The position numbers and the translations under genes are program-made. The notes beneath the pieces were generated by a model. It was not told the DNA's origin and made no database searches. It was given only the letters and a program-made list of their open reading frames with translations. From Tahibacter sp042701255 (GTDB lineage: Bacteria; Pseudomonadota; Gammaproteobacteria; Xanthomonadales; Rhodanobacteraceae), in assembly GCF_042701255.1 (NCBI RefSeq), contig NZ_CP170554.1, forward strand, positions 1,550,001 to 1,614,000: a stretch of DNA of 64,000 nucleotides, given 5' to 3'. Shown piece by piece: positions 27,213 to 36,360 of the stretch. Numbering within the stretch: position 1 is the first letter of the stretch; each line of letters starts with the position of its first letter.

Positions 27213-30200
27213 CGGGCCAGATCCTTCCAGTTGCGCCGGCGCCAGGGCGCCGTCGGCACGTTCAACGAGTATTCCGGCATGGCGCCGCCGAGACCGCCGG
27301 GCAGCACGGCGCTGGCCGGCGTGCCTTCGGACAGGCCGCTGGGCAGGGCTACGCCGATGGCGCCGTCGTCGTCGCGTTCGTTGAGCTGGCCGTCGTGGTT
27401 GGTATCGAAGTAGGGACCGCCGCGCGGGGGCATGCCGGTGGCTGCGTCGAAGTAGTACAGATTGCCGCGAAAACCACCTTTGCACGGATCGCCGCCGCTG
27501 GGGATCACGCTGTTGACCAGCGCGACACCTTCGGTGAACAGCGCGCCCGGCGCATTGATGATGCGCTCGCCGCTGTCGGGCAGATCCACGCGCCAGCCCT
27601 TGTCGGTTTCGGCCAGCGGCTTGGAGTCGGTGCGGAAATAGGCTTCCGCACCGCTGCCGATCTTGGTCAGATGCTGGTCGATCAGCTGGCTGCGGGTAAC
27701 CCCCTCGCTGCCGGCCGCGTGTTCGCGGATCGCGTACAGCGACTGCACGGTCGTCGTCGTGATGTCGTCGTCGGTCAGCAGCCGGCCGGTGCCGAACAGC
27801 ACGATCAGGTCGTTGGTCTGCGAGTCGGCGAAGATGCGCGGCGCCGAAGTCACCGCCTGCTTGCCCGGCTGGTCCGGCGTGAACAGCTTGGTGGCCGTCC
27901 AGGCGCTCGGATCGCTCGCCGCCAGATCGAAGCGCCAGACATAGCCGAGCGCGTCGCCGGCGACGGCGAAGTCGTCGATGAAGTCGCCTTCGTAGTCACC
28001 GGCGGTCGCGAACGACAGGCCATAGGTGTTCGGCAGTTCGAAGCGCCTGAGCAGGCTGCCGCTCGCGAGATCGAGCACGTAGAGCGACGCGTTGCCGTTG
28101 CCGGCATGACCGTCGCGCTGTTCGTTGTTGTAGCCGCCGGGTACCAGCGCCGCCCACTTGCCGTTGCTCAGGCGCACGATGTTGGGCTTGCCGTAGGTAT
28201 AGCCGAGGTGTTCGCCGCCCGGGCTCTGGTCGGAAAATTCCCAGCGCACGAAGCTGGCGGCGGCACCTTCGGAGACGACGCTGTTGCTCACGTCCAGTGC
28301 GAAGACGCCCTGGCCGCCCAGACGCAGCGCGCCCACGAGTATCGTGCGCCACTGCCCGTCGACGAAGGCGTCGCGCACGGTCGGCGTGCTGTCGACGTAG
28401 GGCTCGAAGCCGGATCGGGACTGGCTCAGCAGATTCAGGCGCGAAGCCGTCGCGCGCGGCACGTAGGCCCAGCGTTCGGCGCCGGTGCCGGAAGACTCGG
28501 CCTGAGTCTCGGTGGCTCCCTGGCCCGCGTCGAACGCATGCAGCATGCCGTCGTTGGCGCCGATCACGACGAGGCGGCGGCGGTCGCGATGCTGCTGGCG
28601 GAATTCCGCGTAGCCCCGGCCGGCGGCGGCGGCCCGGCCTTCGGGCGAGGAGGGATCGAAGCGCGTGTCGTCGTAGTCGGCGGCGGGTCCGGCCACGACG
28701 ACCGGGCTGGAATTGATGATGGCCCCGAGCAGCGAGGTGCGCGTGCGCAGCACGCCGCCGGCCTGGCCGATTTCGTCGCTGCGGTTGCCGCGCAGATAGT
28801 TCACGCGCTTCTCGCCGAGACCGTCGTCGTCCACGGCAGCGGTGGCCGGGTTGTCGTTGAGCAGTGCCTTGTAGTCGCCGGGCAGCGAATTCCAGCGGAA
28901 CGGGATGCCGCCGCCGGACACGGTCGAGGACGTGATCACCGCGCGGTCGTTCGGATTGATGCTCTGCAGTACCGCGGCGGCGTCCCATTGCAGCGTCGAC
29001 GAAGGTCCGCTGCTGGTCAGATAGCGCGCCTCGAGGAAGCCGCTCCAGTCGGCGGTGTCGTAGCCGCCCTGGAACACCATGGTGCCGTTGCTCATAACTC
29101 CCGAGGACAGCGTCATCGCCGAGGCGCTGCCGCGCTGCTGGTCGATCGCCGTGAGGATGCTGCTGAGCGAGCTGCTGAGCTCCTGAGGATTCTGCGCGCT
29201 GAGGTAGTCGCCGCGACTGGCGATGGCCGCGTGCCAGCTGTCGTCCACGCCGAACTGCTGCCGGAGCCTGCGGTGTAGCTCACGCTCGGCCACGCCAGGG
29301 TGCCGTTGCGCAGCTTGAGATAGTCGTCGGGAAAACGGCGCTGGCCGGCGACGCCGAGACCCACCACATAGGTGACGAGGTGCTGCCAGTTCGCCGGGTC
29401 GTTGCGGGGATTGAAATAGACCTCGGGCGTCTGCAGCGCCTGGCTCGCGTTTTCCGGCACCGGAGCGCCCGTGAGCGGCGTCGCGTAGTCGACCCAGCGC
29501 CGCGGCACATTGTTCTCGAGATCCGAACGCAGGTCGGTGGCCCAGTAGTACCAGGTCATGTCCGACAGCGTCGGCAGACAGCCCGGGCACGTGCCGGTGT
29601 TGATCGTGCCTTCGTTGCCGTAGATGCGGTTGCCCGACGAGGCCTGGTTGGGGACGTAGCCATGACCGTCCGGAAACGTCATGGGCAGTTCGGTGCGGAT
29701 GTTCGTGCCGGCGTAGGTCGCCGACGCGGGCGCCGGAACCGGATTGAAGGCCGCGGTGGTGCTGTCGTTCCAGGCACCGTCCGTGATGACGAGGTGGTAG
29801 TTCTGACGGCAGGTCAGCTCCATGCCGGTCGTCGGGGTCAGCTGATGCCAGTACGGGCCGTCGACGCCGCCGCGCTTGAACAGTTCACCGGCGCGCCACT
29901 GCGCCTGGCGCGTCGGTGTGTTGCCCGTCGCGCGGAAGTTGACCAGCCACTGGAAGAAGTCGCTCTTGGTCGTGCCCTGGTCGAACGAACGCAGCTTCGC
30001 CGTCTGCGGATCCAGCACGATGTTGGCGCTGCCGATCGGCGCCGGCGCCGTCAGGTTCTGCCAGGCCATGCGCAGATGGCCGGTGCTGGTCGCGAACGGG
30101 AACGAGGTCGCCGACCGCGTCAGCTGCAGGCGCGTGCGGTAGTAGGAATACCAGTTCGCGAAGTTCTGCTGCTGGCTCGGCCCTATCGGCTGGGCGGCCG

Positions 30201-30873
30201 AGAAATTCGACGCATTCGTCGACTGGGCCGGATCTCGCGGATCGAGGTTGGGGTTGAAGACGTAGTAGAACGCCGGCGAAATCATCGTTCCGTCGGAGGC
30301 GCGCGTGGCCAGCGGCAGCACGGCGTTTTCCGAAAAACCATTGGTCGGATCGCCGCTGTCCGCGGTGCACGGGCCCGTGGGACCGCTGCCAGCGGGCGCG
30401 CCGGCCGGTGTCGGATCGGTGGCGAGCACCGGCGTGACGAACTCGTTCAGTGTCGCCGGCGGCAGCGAGGCCATGCGCAGGGTCGGCCGGTAGTTCTTCG
30501 ACAGATCCACCGGAGTACCGAACGTAGGTACGTAGCCGTCTACCCAGGCGGCGAAGAAGTTCGCGTTCGGAAACGAAGTGCCGTCGGCGCGTACCGGCGG
30601 CAGGTACTGCACGTCGGGATTGAAATAGAGCGTGTTGGTGGCGGAGGCATACCAGAGCGGCTGGCGCCACAGGCATTCCGCGGAGCCCGCCATCTTGTCC
30701 GGCATCCAGGCCGAGCGCATGGAGCCGGACTCGTCCATGGTCACGACCAGATTGGGCTCGACCGAACTGGAAAGGAACAGCGGACGTTTCGCCAGCGGCA
30801 GTTCCACCGCCTGGACCGGCAAGCCGGCGCAGGCGCTGAGTGCAGCGACGACCCAGACGATGCGTGCATTCAT
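27209..30873 (-). pseudogene. pilY1: PilY1 pilus tip adhesin gene, interrupted by a -1 frame change
   Basis: Two overlapping frames make one PilY1 of about 1,221 codons, a normal length. The N-terminal part (from ATG 30873) has a signal peptide (about 1-22) and a vWA-like MIDAS motif DESGSM near residue 47. It ends in family sequence at FPDDYLKLRNGTLAWPSVSYTAGSG. The second frame picks up at QQFGVDDSWHAAIASRGDYLSAQNPQELSSSL and continues through the beta-propeller (VVIGANDGMLHAFDA, TPTVRDAFVDGQWRTILVGALRLGGQGVFALDV) and an EF-hand-like Ca2+ loop DTNHDGQLNERD. The join is at about 29258-29266 and would be repaired by one added base. PilY1 caps the pilus and controls extension. It sits between pilX and pilE. 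Confidence 0.85.
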
Positions 30874-30978
30874 GGCGACACTCCACGGCGATGGCTGAAA
30901 CGCGGCGTTGGCGCCGGCGACGGTTGAAAATCGATAGAGAAATTCATCACGGGATTTTCCTGAGGTTCGTTCGCGTGC

Positions 30979-31614
30979 TCAGGAGCCCGCGTGGCCGGCG
31001 TAGACGCTCTGCAGCGTCTTGACCAACTGGCCGTTGGGACCCGTGCTCTTGGCGGTGATGCGGTAGACGCGCAGCGTGGCGTTGCCGCCGCTCATGCCGC
31101 TGCTGCCGAAGTAGTTGGCACCGCCGGTGGCGCCGCTTTCGCGCGCCGAGCCGGCGCCGGAAGGACGTGCCGGGCCCAGGTCCTCGATCATGTAGACCGG
31201 CTGCTGCGCCAGGCGCGCGGTCGCATCGGCGCCGGTGAAATCGACCTCGCTGCCGGGAACCTTCGTCGCGCCGGTCACCGACCAGCGCTGGGGCGTGATG
31301 AACGCGGCGAAGGACGGGTTGGCCGCGGCGGCTTCGGCGGAGTACACGCCGAGGGACGCGGTGGTATCGCCGACCAGGGCGCGACCGTTGGCGACTTTGT
31401 AGAAATCGAAGAGACGCTTCTCGGCGCGACGCAGCGCCGCGTTGGCGCCGCTTTCGGCCATGGACGCGGCGCGCTCGTTGGCCGCGACCGCGTTGAGCAT
31501 CTGGCTGCCGCGCGAAGCGGCAAGGCCGAGCAGCAGGATCAGCGCAAGAAAGATCAGCGCAGTGACGAGCACGAATCCCTGTGATCGGCCCGGATACATG
31601 GGTTGGACGGACAT
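30979..31614 (-). CDS. pilX: Minor pilin assembly protein PilX
   Basis: A 211-residue protein with one N-terminal helix (GFVLVTALIFLALILLLGLAASRGSQM). The family hallmark N-E-R-A-A-S-M-A-E-S-G-A-N-A-A-L-R-R-A-E (neutral start, then ERAA-AE-GA-AL-AE) lies at about 48-66, and the C-terminus YRITAKSTGPNGQLVKTLQSVYA is a standard PilX ending. It lies 45 bases after pilW and 105 before pilY1. PilX-type minor pilins prime assembly of the pilus with PilV, PilW, FimT/U and PilY1. Confidence 0.88.
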   Translation of the reverse strand: MSVQPMYPGRSQGFVLVTALIFLALILLLGLAASRGSQMLNAVAANERAASMAESGANAALRRAEKRLFDFYKVANGRALVGDTTASLGVYSAEAAAANPSFAAFITPQRWSVTGATKVPGSEVDFTGADATARLAQQPVYMIEDLGPARPSGAGSARESGATGGANYFGSSGMSGGNATLRVYRITAKSTGPNGQLVKTLQSVYAGHAGS

Positions 31615-31659
31615 GCCTGATTTCCTTCTTGGCGGGGCTGGTTGCTGGATGCCGACGGG

Positions 31660-32958
31660 TCAGTGGTTGTAGCCGCGCAGTGCCACGAACGTGCGGAAGC
31701 CCTTGCGCAGCAGGCGGCCGGGCGGCAGGCCGTTGGGCAGCCGGCTGATGGACGAGGAGGTCTCGAAGACGTCGTCGGTGTTGGGTGTGCCGTCGTTGAG
31801 CCAGGCGTAGCGGAACGTATCGTTCGTCGCGTCCTTGCCCGTGTCGGTGGGCACGGCGTCGTCGACGGAATTGACCAGCAGGAACACCTCGACGCCCTTG
31901 AGCGAACGCCAGCCGCAGGCGGAGCTGGCGGCCGATGTCGTCGGCAGCTCTGCGCTGCGACAGCTCGGGTCCTGGCCGACCTCGCTGGCCGGCAGCACGG
32001 CCGTGGTGCCGTCGCTGCGCTCGACATGGAACAGAAAGTCCAGGCGTTCGACGCCGGGAGCGATTTCCACGTCGTTGCCGTTCTCCCGCCGCACCAGAGT
32101 GCTCAGCAGGCGTTGAGGCTGGCCGTTGGCCGGCAGATGGTTGCGCAGCTTGAGGTAGTAGCTGACGCTGACCAGGTCCGTCTCCATGTCGTAGACGCGG
32201 GTCTGCCGGGCGTCGAACATCGGGGCCGTGTCGTTCTCGAAATTGCCGGCGAACTGCAGCAGGCCGCTGCCGTGCTGACTGACCTGTGCCGCGATCGCGG
32301 TACCGCAGTCGGCGATGACCGCGGCTTTGAGCGAGGCCCGCGGCTGCGCGCCCGGCGCCAGCTGCACCTCCACCGGCTGACTGTCCTGGCGCGTGTACTG
32401 CACATTGGCGATCGGCATGCCGCGGCCGGCGAGATAGCGCAGCGACAACACGTCGGCGCCGGCGGCGCGGCGTTCCGCGACAGTGCCTATCGTGGGCAGC
32501 GGCTGGTTGGCGACGGGACGGAACTTCGTCGGCAGCGGCCGGCAGGTCGCGCCGTTGCATTCCGAGCCGAGCACGAACTCGGCCGGATCGACGAAATAGG
32601 CCGAGCTGTTGCCCGGTTCGCCGAGGCTGTAGGGCATGGCCGAGGCGTCGAAGCGCATCTGCATGGACTGCACGCGGTCGACGCGGACCACCGCGTTCGG
32701 CGCGAACTCGCCGATGCCGCTGGAGTAGTTCATGCAGGACTGATGCGCCGCGTTGCGGATGTCGGCCGCGATCGTCTCCATGGCGAAGCGCGCGTTCTCG
32801 GTCACGCGGCGCATGCCGCTCTGCGTGCGGCTGACGGAGGTCTGAGTCAGCATCATCGCGATCACGGCGCCGCCGAGCATGAGGGACAGCAGCAGGGCCA
32901 CCATCAGCTCGATCAGCGAGAAGCCGCGGGCGCTGCGGCCGGCGTCGAAGTGCTTCAT
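31660..32958 (-). CDS. pilW: Minor pilin PilW
   Basis: A 432-residue prepilin-like protein. The start at 32958 (MKHFDAGRSARGFSLIELMVALLLSLMLGGAVIAM) gives a normal leader and cleavage before Phe. The body has QTSVSRTQSGMRRVTENARFAMETIAADIRNAAH, a classic PilW block, and a long beta-rich C-terminal domain. It overlaps pilV by four bases (ATGA at 32955-32958). The 459-residue frame extending upstream is not supported. Confidence 0.9.
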   Translation of the reverse strand: MKHFDAGRSARGFSLIELMVALLLSLMLGGAVIAMMLTQTSVSRTQSGMRRVTENARFAMETIAADIRNAAHQSCMNYSSGIGEFAPNAVVRVDRVQSMQMRFDASAMPYSLGEPGNSSAYFVDPAEFVLGSECNGATCRPLPTKFRPVANQPLPTIGTVAERRAAGADVLSLRYLAGRGMPIANVQYTRQDSQPVEVQLAPGAQPRASLKAAVIADCGTAIAAQVSQHGSGLLQFAGNFENDTAPMFDARQTRVYDMETDLVSVSYYLKLRNHLPANGQPQRLLSTLVRRENGNDVEIAPGVERLDFLFHVERSDGTTAVLPASEVGQDPSCRSAELPTTSAASSACGWRSLKGVEVFLLVNSVDDAVPTDTGKDATNDTFRYAWLNDGTPNTDDVFETSSSISRLPNGLPPGRLLRKGFRTFVALRGYNH

Positions 32959-33470
32959 GGCACGAATCTCCAGGCCAGGTTCTGCGCCTCGACTTCGCCG
33001 TCGCTGCGCGCCTCGCTCCAGGCGAGGTTCAGATCGCAATAGCCGTCATAGACGGCGACCTGGGCCAGCGCGGAGCCGCTGGGTGCCGGTGATGCCGGCG
33101 TGCAGCGGATCTGCGCCGTCGCGCCGCCGGGAAGGCTCTGCAGCAGTTCCACCTGCCACTGCGCACGGTCGCGCTGCGCCAGCTCGCGAGGCGCGCAGCT
33201 GCTGGTGACGCCGCAGCCCGTCGTCGCTGCCGACACGCCGCTGTAGCTGCCGTCGTAGGCGCTCTGCCAGACGCCGACCAGGTTGGCCGACATGCGGTCC
33301 ATCATCGACCTGGCCAGCAGCACGGTCTGCGTGTGCATCGCCGCGGTATGGGTGGAGCGCACCGAAACCACCATCAGCATGGCCGTGCCCAGCATGCCGA
33401 CGGCGAGTACGACAAGAGCGACGAGGACTTCGATCAGCGTGAAGCCGCGCGCCGCGTCAGAGGCAGGCAT
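32955..33470 (-). CDS. pilV: Minor pilin PilV
   Basis: A 171-residue prepilin-like protein with a short leader MPASDAARG cleaved before FTLIEVLVALVVLAVGMLGTAMLMVVSV, the extended hydrophobic GLxG-type segment typical of PilV/GspI-like minor pilins. Then comes ARSMMDRMSANLVGV, the helix conserved in the family. Paired Cys residues (GCGVTSSC) suggest a disulphide. It overlaps the upstream fimT gene by 14 bases and pilW by 4, so the three are made from one message. Confidence 0.9.
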   Translation of the reverse strand: MPASDAARGFTLIEVLVALVVLAVGMLGTAMLMVVSVRSTHTAAMHTQTVLLARSMMDRMSANLVGVWQSAYDGSYSGVSAATTGCGVTSSCAPRELAQRDRAQWQVELLQSLPGGATAQIRCTPASPAPSGSALAQVAVYDGYCDLNLAWSEARSDGEVEAQNLAWRFVP

Positions 33471-33987
33471 GACTGCTTTCCCGGCGCACTTCGGCGAAAC
33501 CCGAGGGCATGATCACGACGTCGCGCGACTGCCCCTTGGGCGAACCTATGCAGACATGCAGCACGACGCCGCCGGTGGGTGTGGCCAGCGCGCCGTTGGC
33601 CTCGAACGCGATCAGGTTGACCGCCTCGCTGCCGGTGACCGCGGTGATCGATTCGTCGATGGAATCGATCGTGCGCTTGTTGATCTCCACGCGCGACTCG
33701 CCGCCGTTGCTGCGGTCGATCAGGTCGACGTTCCAGCCCCTGGACCAGCTTCCGACTGGCACGATCTCCGTCCGCGTCGAGTTGAATACGGCGCGCGTGC
33801 GTGCCGCATGGATGTCGGCGACCAGATCGTTGGCGCGCCCCGTCGCGCGCTGGTTGACGCGGAAGCTGTTGAAGTTGGGTACGGCGATCGCGGCCAGGAT
33901 GCTGGCCACGCTCAACACCGTGAGCAGTTCGATGACCGTATAGCCGCGGACGCGCGCAGCCGCCTTGCGGCATTCGTGCAGTTGCAT
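33457..33987 (-). CDS. fimT: GspH/FimT-family minor pilin
   Basis: A 176-residue prepilin-like protein. The start at 33987 (MQLHECRKAAARVRGYTVIELLTVLSVASILAAIAVPNFNSF) puts the peptidase site at G/Y-T-V-I-E-L. The body RATGRANDLVADIHAARTRAVFNSTRTEIVP matches the GspH/FimT domain, with GFAEVRRESSHACL at the end. It is the first gene of the minor-pilin cluster; its promoter should lie in 33988-34215, shared with the divergent hypothetical gene. Confidence 0.88.
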   Translation of the reverse strand: MQLHECRKAAARVRGYTVIELLTVLSVASILAAIAVPNFNSFRVNQRATGRANDLVADIHAARTRAVFNSTRTEIVPVGSWSRGWNVDLIDRSNGGESRVEINKRTIDSIDESITAVTGSEAVNLIAFEANGALATPTGGVVLHVCIGSPKGQSRDVVIMPSGFAEVRRESSHACL

Positions 33988-34215
33988 GGGAGTCGCCCTG
34001 TTTGTGCTGGTTTCAGGCTTCCAATACGCCGCAAGGCCGACGGTCACGCCACCTCGCCCGTCGTCGGCGACCACCGGTAGCGTTTTCGCCACCGAACGGA
34101 GCCTCGAAAAAAATTTTCGCGACCCTGGCGTGATTGCCGGCGCGGCGGCGTATTTGAAGAGCGACAGGCGAATTCCGTGGGGACGGATGCCCTGATCTCA
34201 CTTCAGCGGTGAGGC

Positions 34216-34788
34216 ATGACTTTCGATAACAGCAGCGACACATACGCTTGCGCGCTTGCGCAAGCTGCAGCCCCGTTCTGCGCCCGGGAAATGCCGGCGA
34301 CGCCGGACCCGGCAGCGCTGGCACGCGACCGGATCGCCGACAGCCGCAGCTGGGCGCTCGCGCTGCAGCGGCGCTGCAGCGTGAGCCTGCTGACCGGCGC
34401 GCCGCTGCTGCAAGGGAGCCTGCGCTACGTGGAGCAGCTGGCGACCCGACACTGCGCGCTGCTGCTGATTCCGCGCGGTGTGCCCGAATCGGCGCGCCGC
34501 CTCGATCTTTCGCAACTGCCGCAGCTGCATCACGGCGACAACATTTTCATGCAGCGTGCCTGGCGCGAGAGCGCCGCCGTCGTCAGCGTGCACGACCGCG
34601 GCGAACGCGGCCTGCACGTCGACGTGCGCAGCGATCTGTGGCTGGCGCAGAGCGACGCGCCGGTCTGCAATCTGGTGCTCGGCGCCGAATGGCCGCCGCA
34701 TGCACGGCGTCCGCGCAGCCTGACCTTGACCTTGTGTTACGACGAACTCGTCATCGGCTTCGCGCGGAGATTCGATCCATGCACATGA
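34216..34788 (+). CDS. Hypothetical protein next to the hydrolase
   Basis: A 190-residue protein that I do not recognise. It has no signal peptide or membrane helix. An alpha-helical N-terminal third (ALARDRIADSRSWALALQRR) is followed by beta-rich sequence, SLRYVEQLATRHCALLLIPRG, then DRGERGLHVDVRSDLWLAQS and a C-terminal RSLTLTLCYDELVIGFARRF. It overlaps the hydrolase gene by ten bases, so the pair is probably translated together. It is divergent from the pilin cluster. It looks like a real gene by codon bias only. Confidence 0.6.
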   Translation: MTFDNSSDTYACALAQAAAPFCAREMPATPDPAALARDRIADSRSWALALQRRCSVSLLTGAPLLQGSLRYVEQLATRHCALLLIPRGVPESARRLDLSQLPQLHHGDNIFMQRAWRESAAVVSVHDRGERGLHVDVRSDLWLAQSDAPVCNLVLGAEWPPHARRPRSLTLTLCYDELVIGFARRFDPCT

Positions 34789-35807
34789 AATTCGTCGGTG
34801 CGGCAGCGGGCCGGTGTTGCGGCAGTGCGTTCGTGTTCTGCGCGGTGTTCGCACTGGCTGCGTCCGTCGCGTCCGCCGCCGATGCCGACGGCATCTTCGC
34901 CGGCGGTTTCGACGAGTCGTGGGACGCCGGGGCACGCACCGTCGACGTGGCGCTGCCGGGCCAGTTGTCGCTGTCGGGACGGCTCTATCTGCCGCCGGCG
35001 GCGTTGCGACACGGCGGCGCCGTCGTGCTCGTGCACGGCTGCAACGGTCTGTGGAGCCGCTACATCGTCGGCGGATTGGCGCAGGGTGCGATCGAGAAAT
35101 GGGGTAACAAGCTCGCTGCGGAAGGTTATGTCGCGCTCGCGCCGGACAGTTACGGCAGTGCGCGCGCGCCGGCCGGCGCCGATCCCGTCGCGTTCCAGGT
35201 GCAATGCAGCGGGTCCCTGTATGCGGGTGCGGTGAATCCCTACACCACGCGGGTGGACGACATCGACACCGGCATGCGCTGGCTGCACTACCGCCTCGGT
35301 GCGCTGGTGCGAGCCGGGCGCGTCGGCGTGCTGGGCTGGTCGCAGGGCGCCGAGGCAGCAATGACGCGCGCCGCCGAAACCTCGCGCAGGACCGACGTCA
35401 GCCTGTATCCGGATGCGGCCGCCGAAGCGGCGGCGCTGCCGGCGACGGTGCTGTTCTATCCGGGCTGCGGCCGCGCGCTGGAATTCATTGCGGGCAACGC
35501 GCCCATGCAGGACAGTTTCTGGCGGCCGCATCGCGACCTGCGCATGAACCACGGCGGCGGCGACGATCTGCATGGCAACTGTGCGATCCGCGCCACGACC
35601 GCGCAGACCATCTATGCGGCGACACCGGACAGCGGCCACTGGATGCAGTACGTCGAGTACACCGATGCGCCGCATTCCTTCGACGGCGATCTGACCCAAT
35701 GGCCTGCCGCCTATTGCGGCACGCAGCCGCTGTCGCCCGGGGCCTGCGCTGCCGCCGACGCCGACATCGATTCGCTGAATTTCTTCGATCAGCGCCTGCG
35801 TCCCTGA
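34779..35807 (+). CDS. Secreted alpha/beta-hydrolase (dienelactone hydrolase-like)
   Basis: A 342-residue exported enzyme. The signal peptide spans about 1-34 (cleavage after ASA). Mature sequence begins ADADGIFAGGFDES, a copy of the IFxDGFE-like motif, then the hydrolase core: VVLVHGCNGLW (oxyanion strand), the nucleophile elbow VGVLGWSQGAEAAM with Ser where dienelactone hydrolase has Cys, and HSFDGD with the catalytic His near the C-terminus. It is probably an esterase acting outside the cell; the substrate is unknown. The start at 34779 has GGAGA eight bases upstream and overlaps the hypothetical gene by ten bases. An ATG at 34785 would give the commoner ATGA overlap. Confidence 0.82.
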   Translation: MHMKFVGAAAGRCCGSAFVFCAVFALAASVASAADADGIFAGGFDESWDAGARTVDVALPGQLSLSGRLYLPPAALRHGGAVVLVHGCNGLWSRYIVGGLAQGAIEKWGNKLAAEGYVALAPDSYGSARAPAGADPVAFQVQCSGSLYAGAVNPYTTRVDDIDTGMRWLHYRLGALVRAGRVGVLGWSQGAEAAMTRAAETSRRTDVSLYPDAAAEAAALPATVLFYPGCGRALEFIAGNAPMQDSFWRPHRDLRMNHGGGDDLHGNCAIRATTAQTIYAATPDSGHWMQYVEYTDAPHSFDGDLTQWPAAYCGTQPLSPGACAAADADIDSLNFFDQRLRP

Positions 35808-35828
35808 GCCGATCATTCCGGAGCAAAC

Positions 35829-36278
35829 ATGAGTCCCGTTCCTGTCGACTGTGCTGTCGGGCCGACGCTCGACGCTCAGCAGATCGCCTACGTGCGCCAC
35901 GGCCTGGCACGGATCGCGGCCAATGCGGAAGCGTTCGCCGCCGATCTCCAGCGCAGCCTGTCCGGCACCGTGCCGGCGCTGCGCATCCTGTTCCTGCAGG
36001 ACCCGCGCGAGCAGAGTGCCAGGCTGCTGCGCCTGCTGGCGCGGCTCGACGGATCGCTCGCGCGCATGGACGATCTGCGCCCGGCGCTGAGTCAGTTCGG
36101 TGCGCGCTATGCCGCCTACGGCCTGCGCAACGAACACTACGACGCGCTGGGCCGCGTACTGCTGCAGACCCTGGCGCGACATGCGGACATTCATCGCAAT
36201 CCGCATGCAGAGGAAGCCTGGCTGCATCTGTATCAGATCGTTTCCACGCAGATGCGCCGAACGCGTCTTGCGGCCTGA
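35829..36278 (+). CDS. Globin-like protein lacking the proximal histidine
   Basis: A 149-residue protein with the single-domain bacterial globin pattern. FGARYAAYGLRNEHYDALGRVLLQTL (90-115) aligns with the F-G region of Vitreoscilla haemoglobin, in which the heme-ligand His F8 is the fourth residue; here it is Y94. The upstream B/C region LRILFLQDPREQSARLLRLLARLD also fits, without an obvious B10 Tyr. The protein may bind heme with Tyr, bind something else, or be a heme-free sensor like the RsbR N-domain. ATG with GGAG six bases upstream. The next gene on the strand is a hybrid histidine kinase. Confidence 0.62.
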   Translation: MSPVPVDCAVGPTLDAQQIAYVRHGLARIAANAEAFAADLQRSLSGTVPALRILFLQDPREQSARLLRLLARLDGSLARMDDLRPALSQFGARYAAYGLRNEHYDALGRVLLQTLARHADIHRNPHAEEAWLHLYQIVSTQMRRTRLAA

Positions 36279-36360
36279 ACGATGAACGACGAGCGAATTT
36301 TTTTGTACGAACCCTCTGCATCCGCGGCGGTATTGCACGCGTGCCGGCGTATTGGATGTT

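Noticed and set aside
26736..27485. Long N-terminus for pilE
   Set aside because: The added ~91 residues are Arg-rich shadow of pilY1; the prepilin leader starts at 27212.
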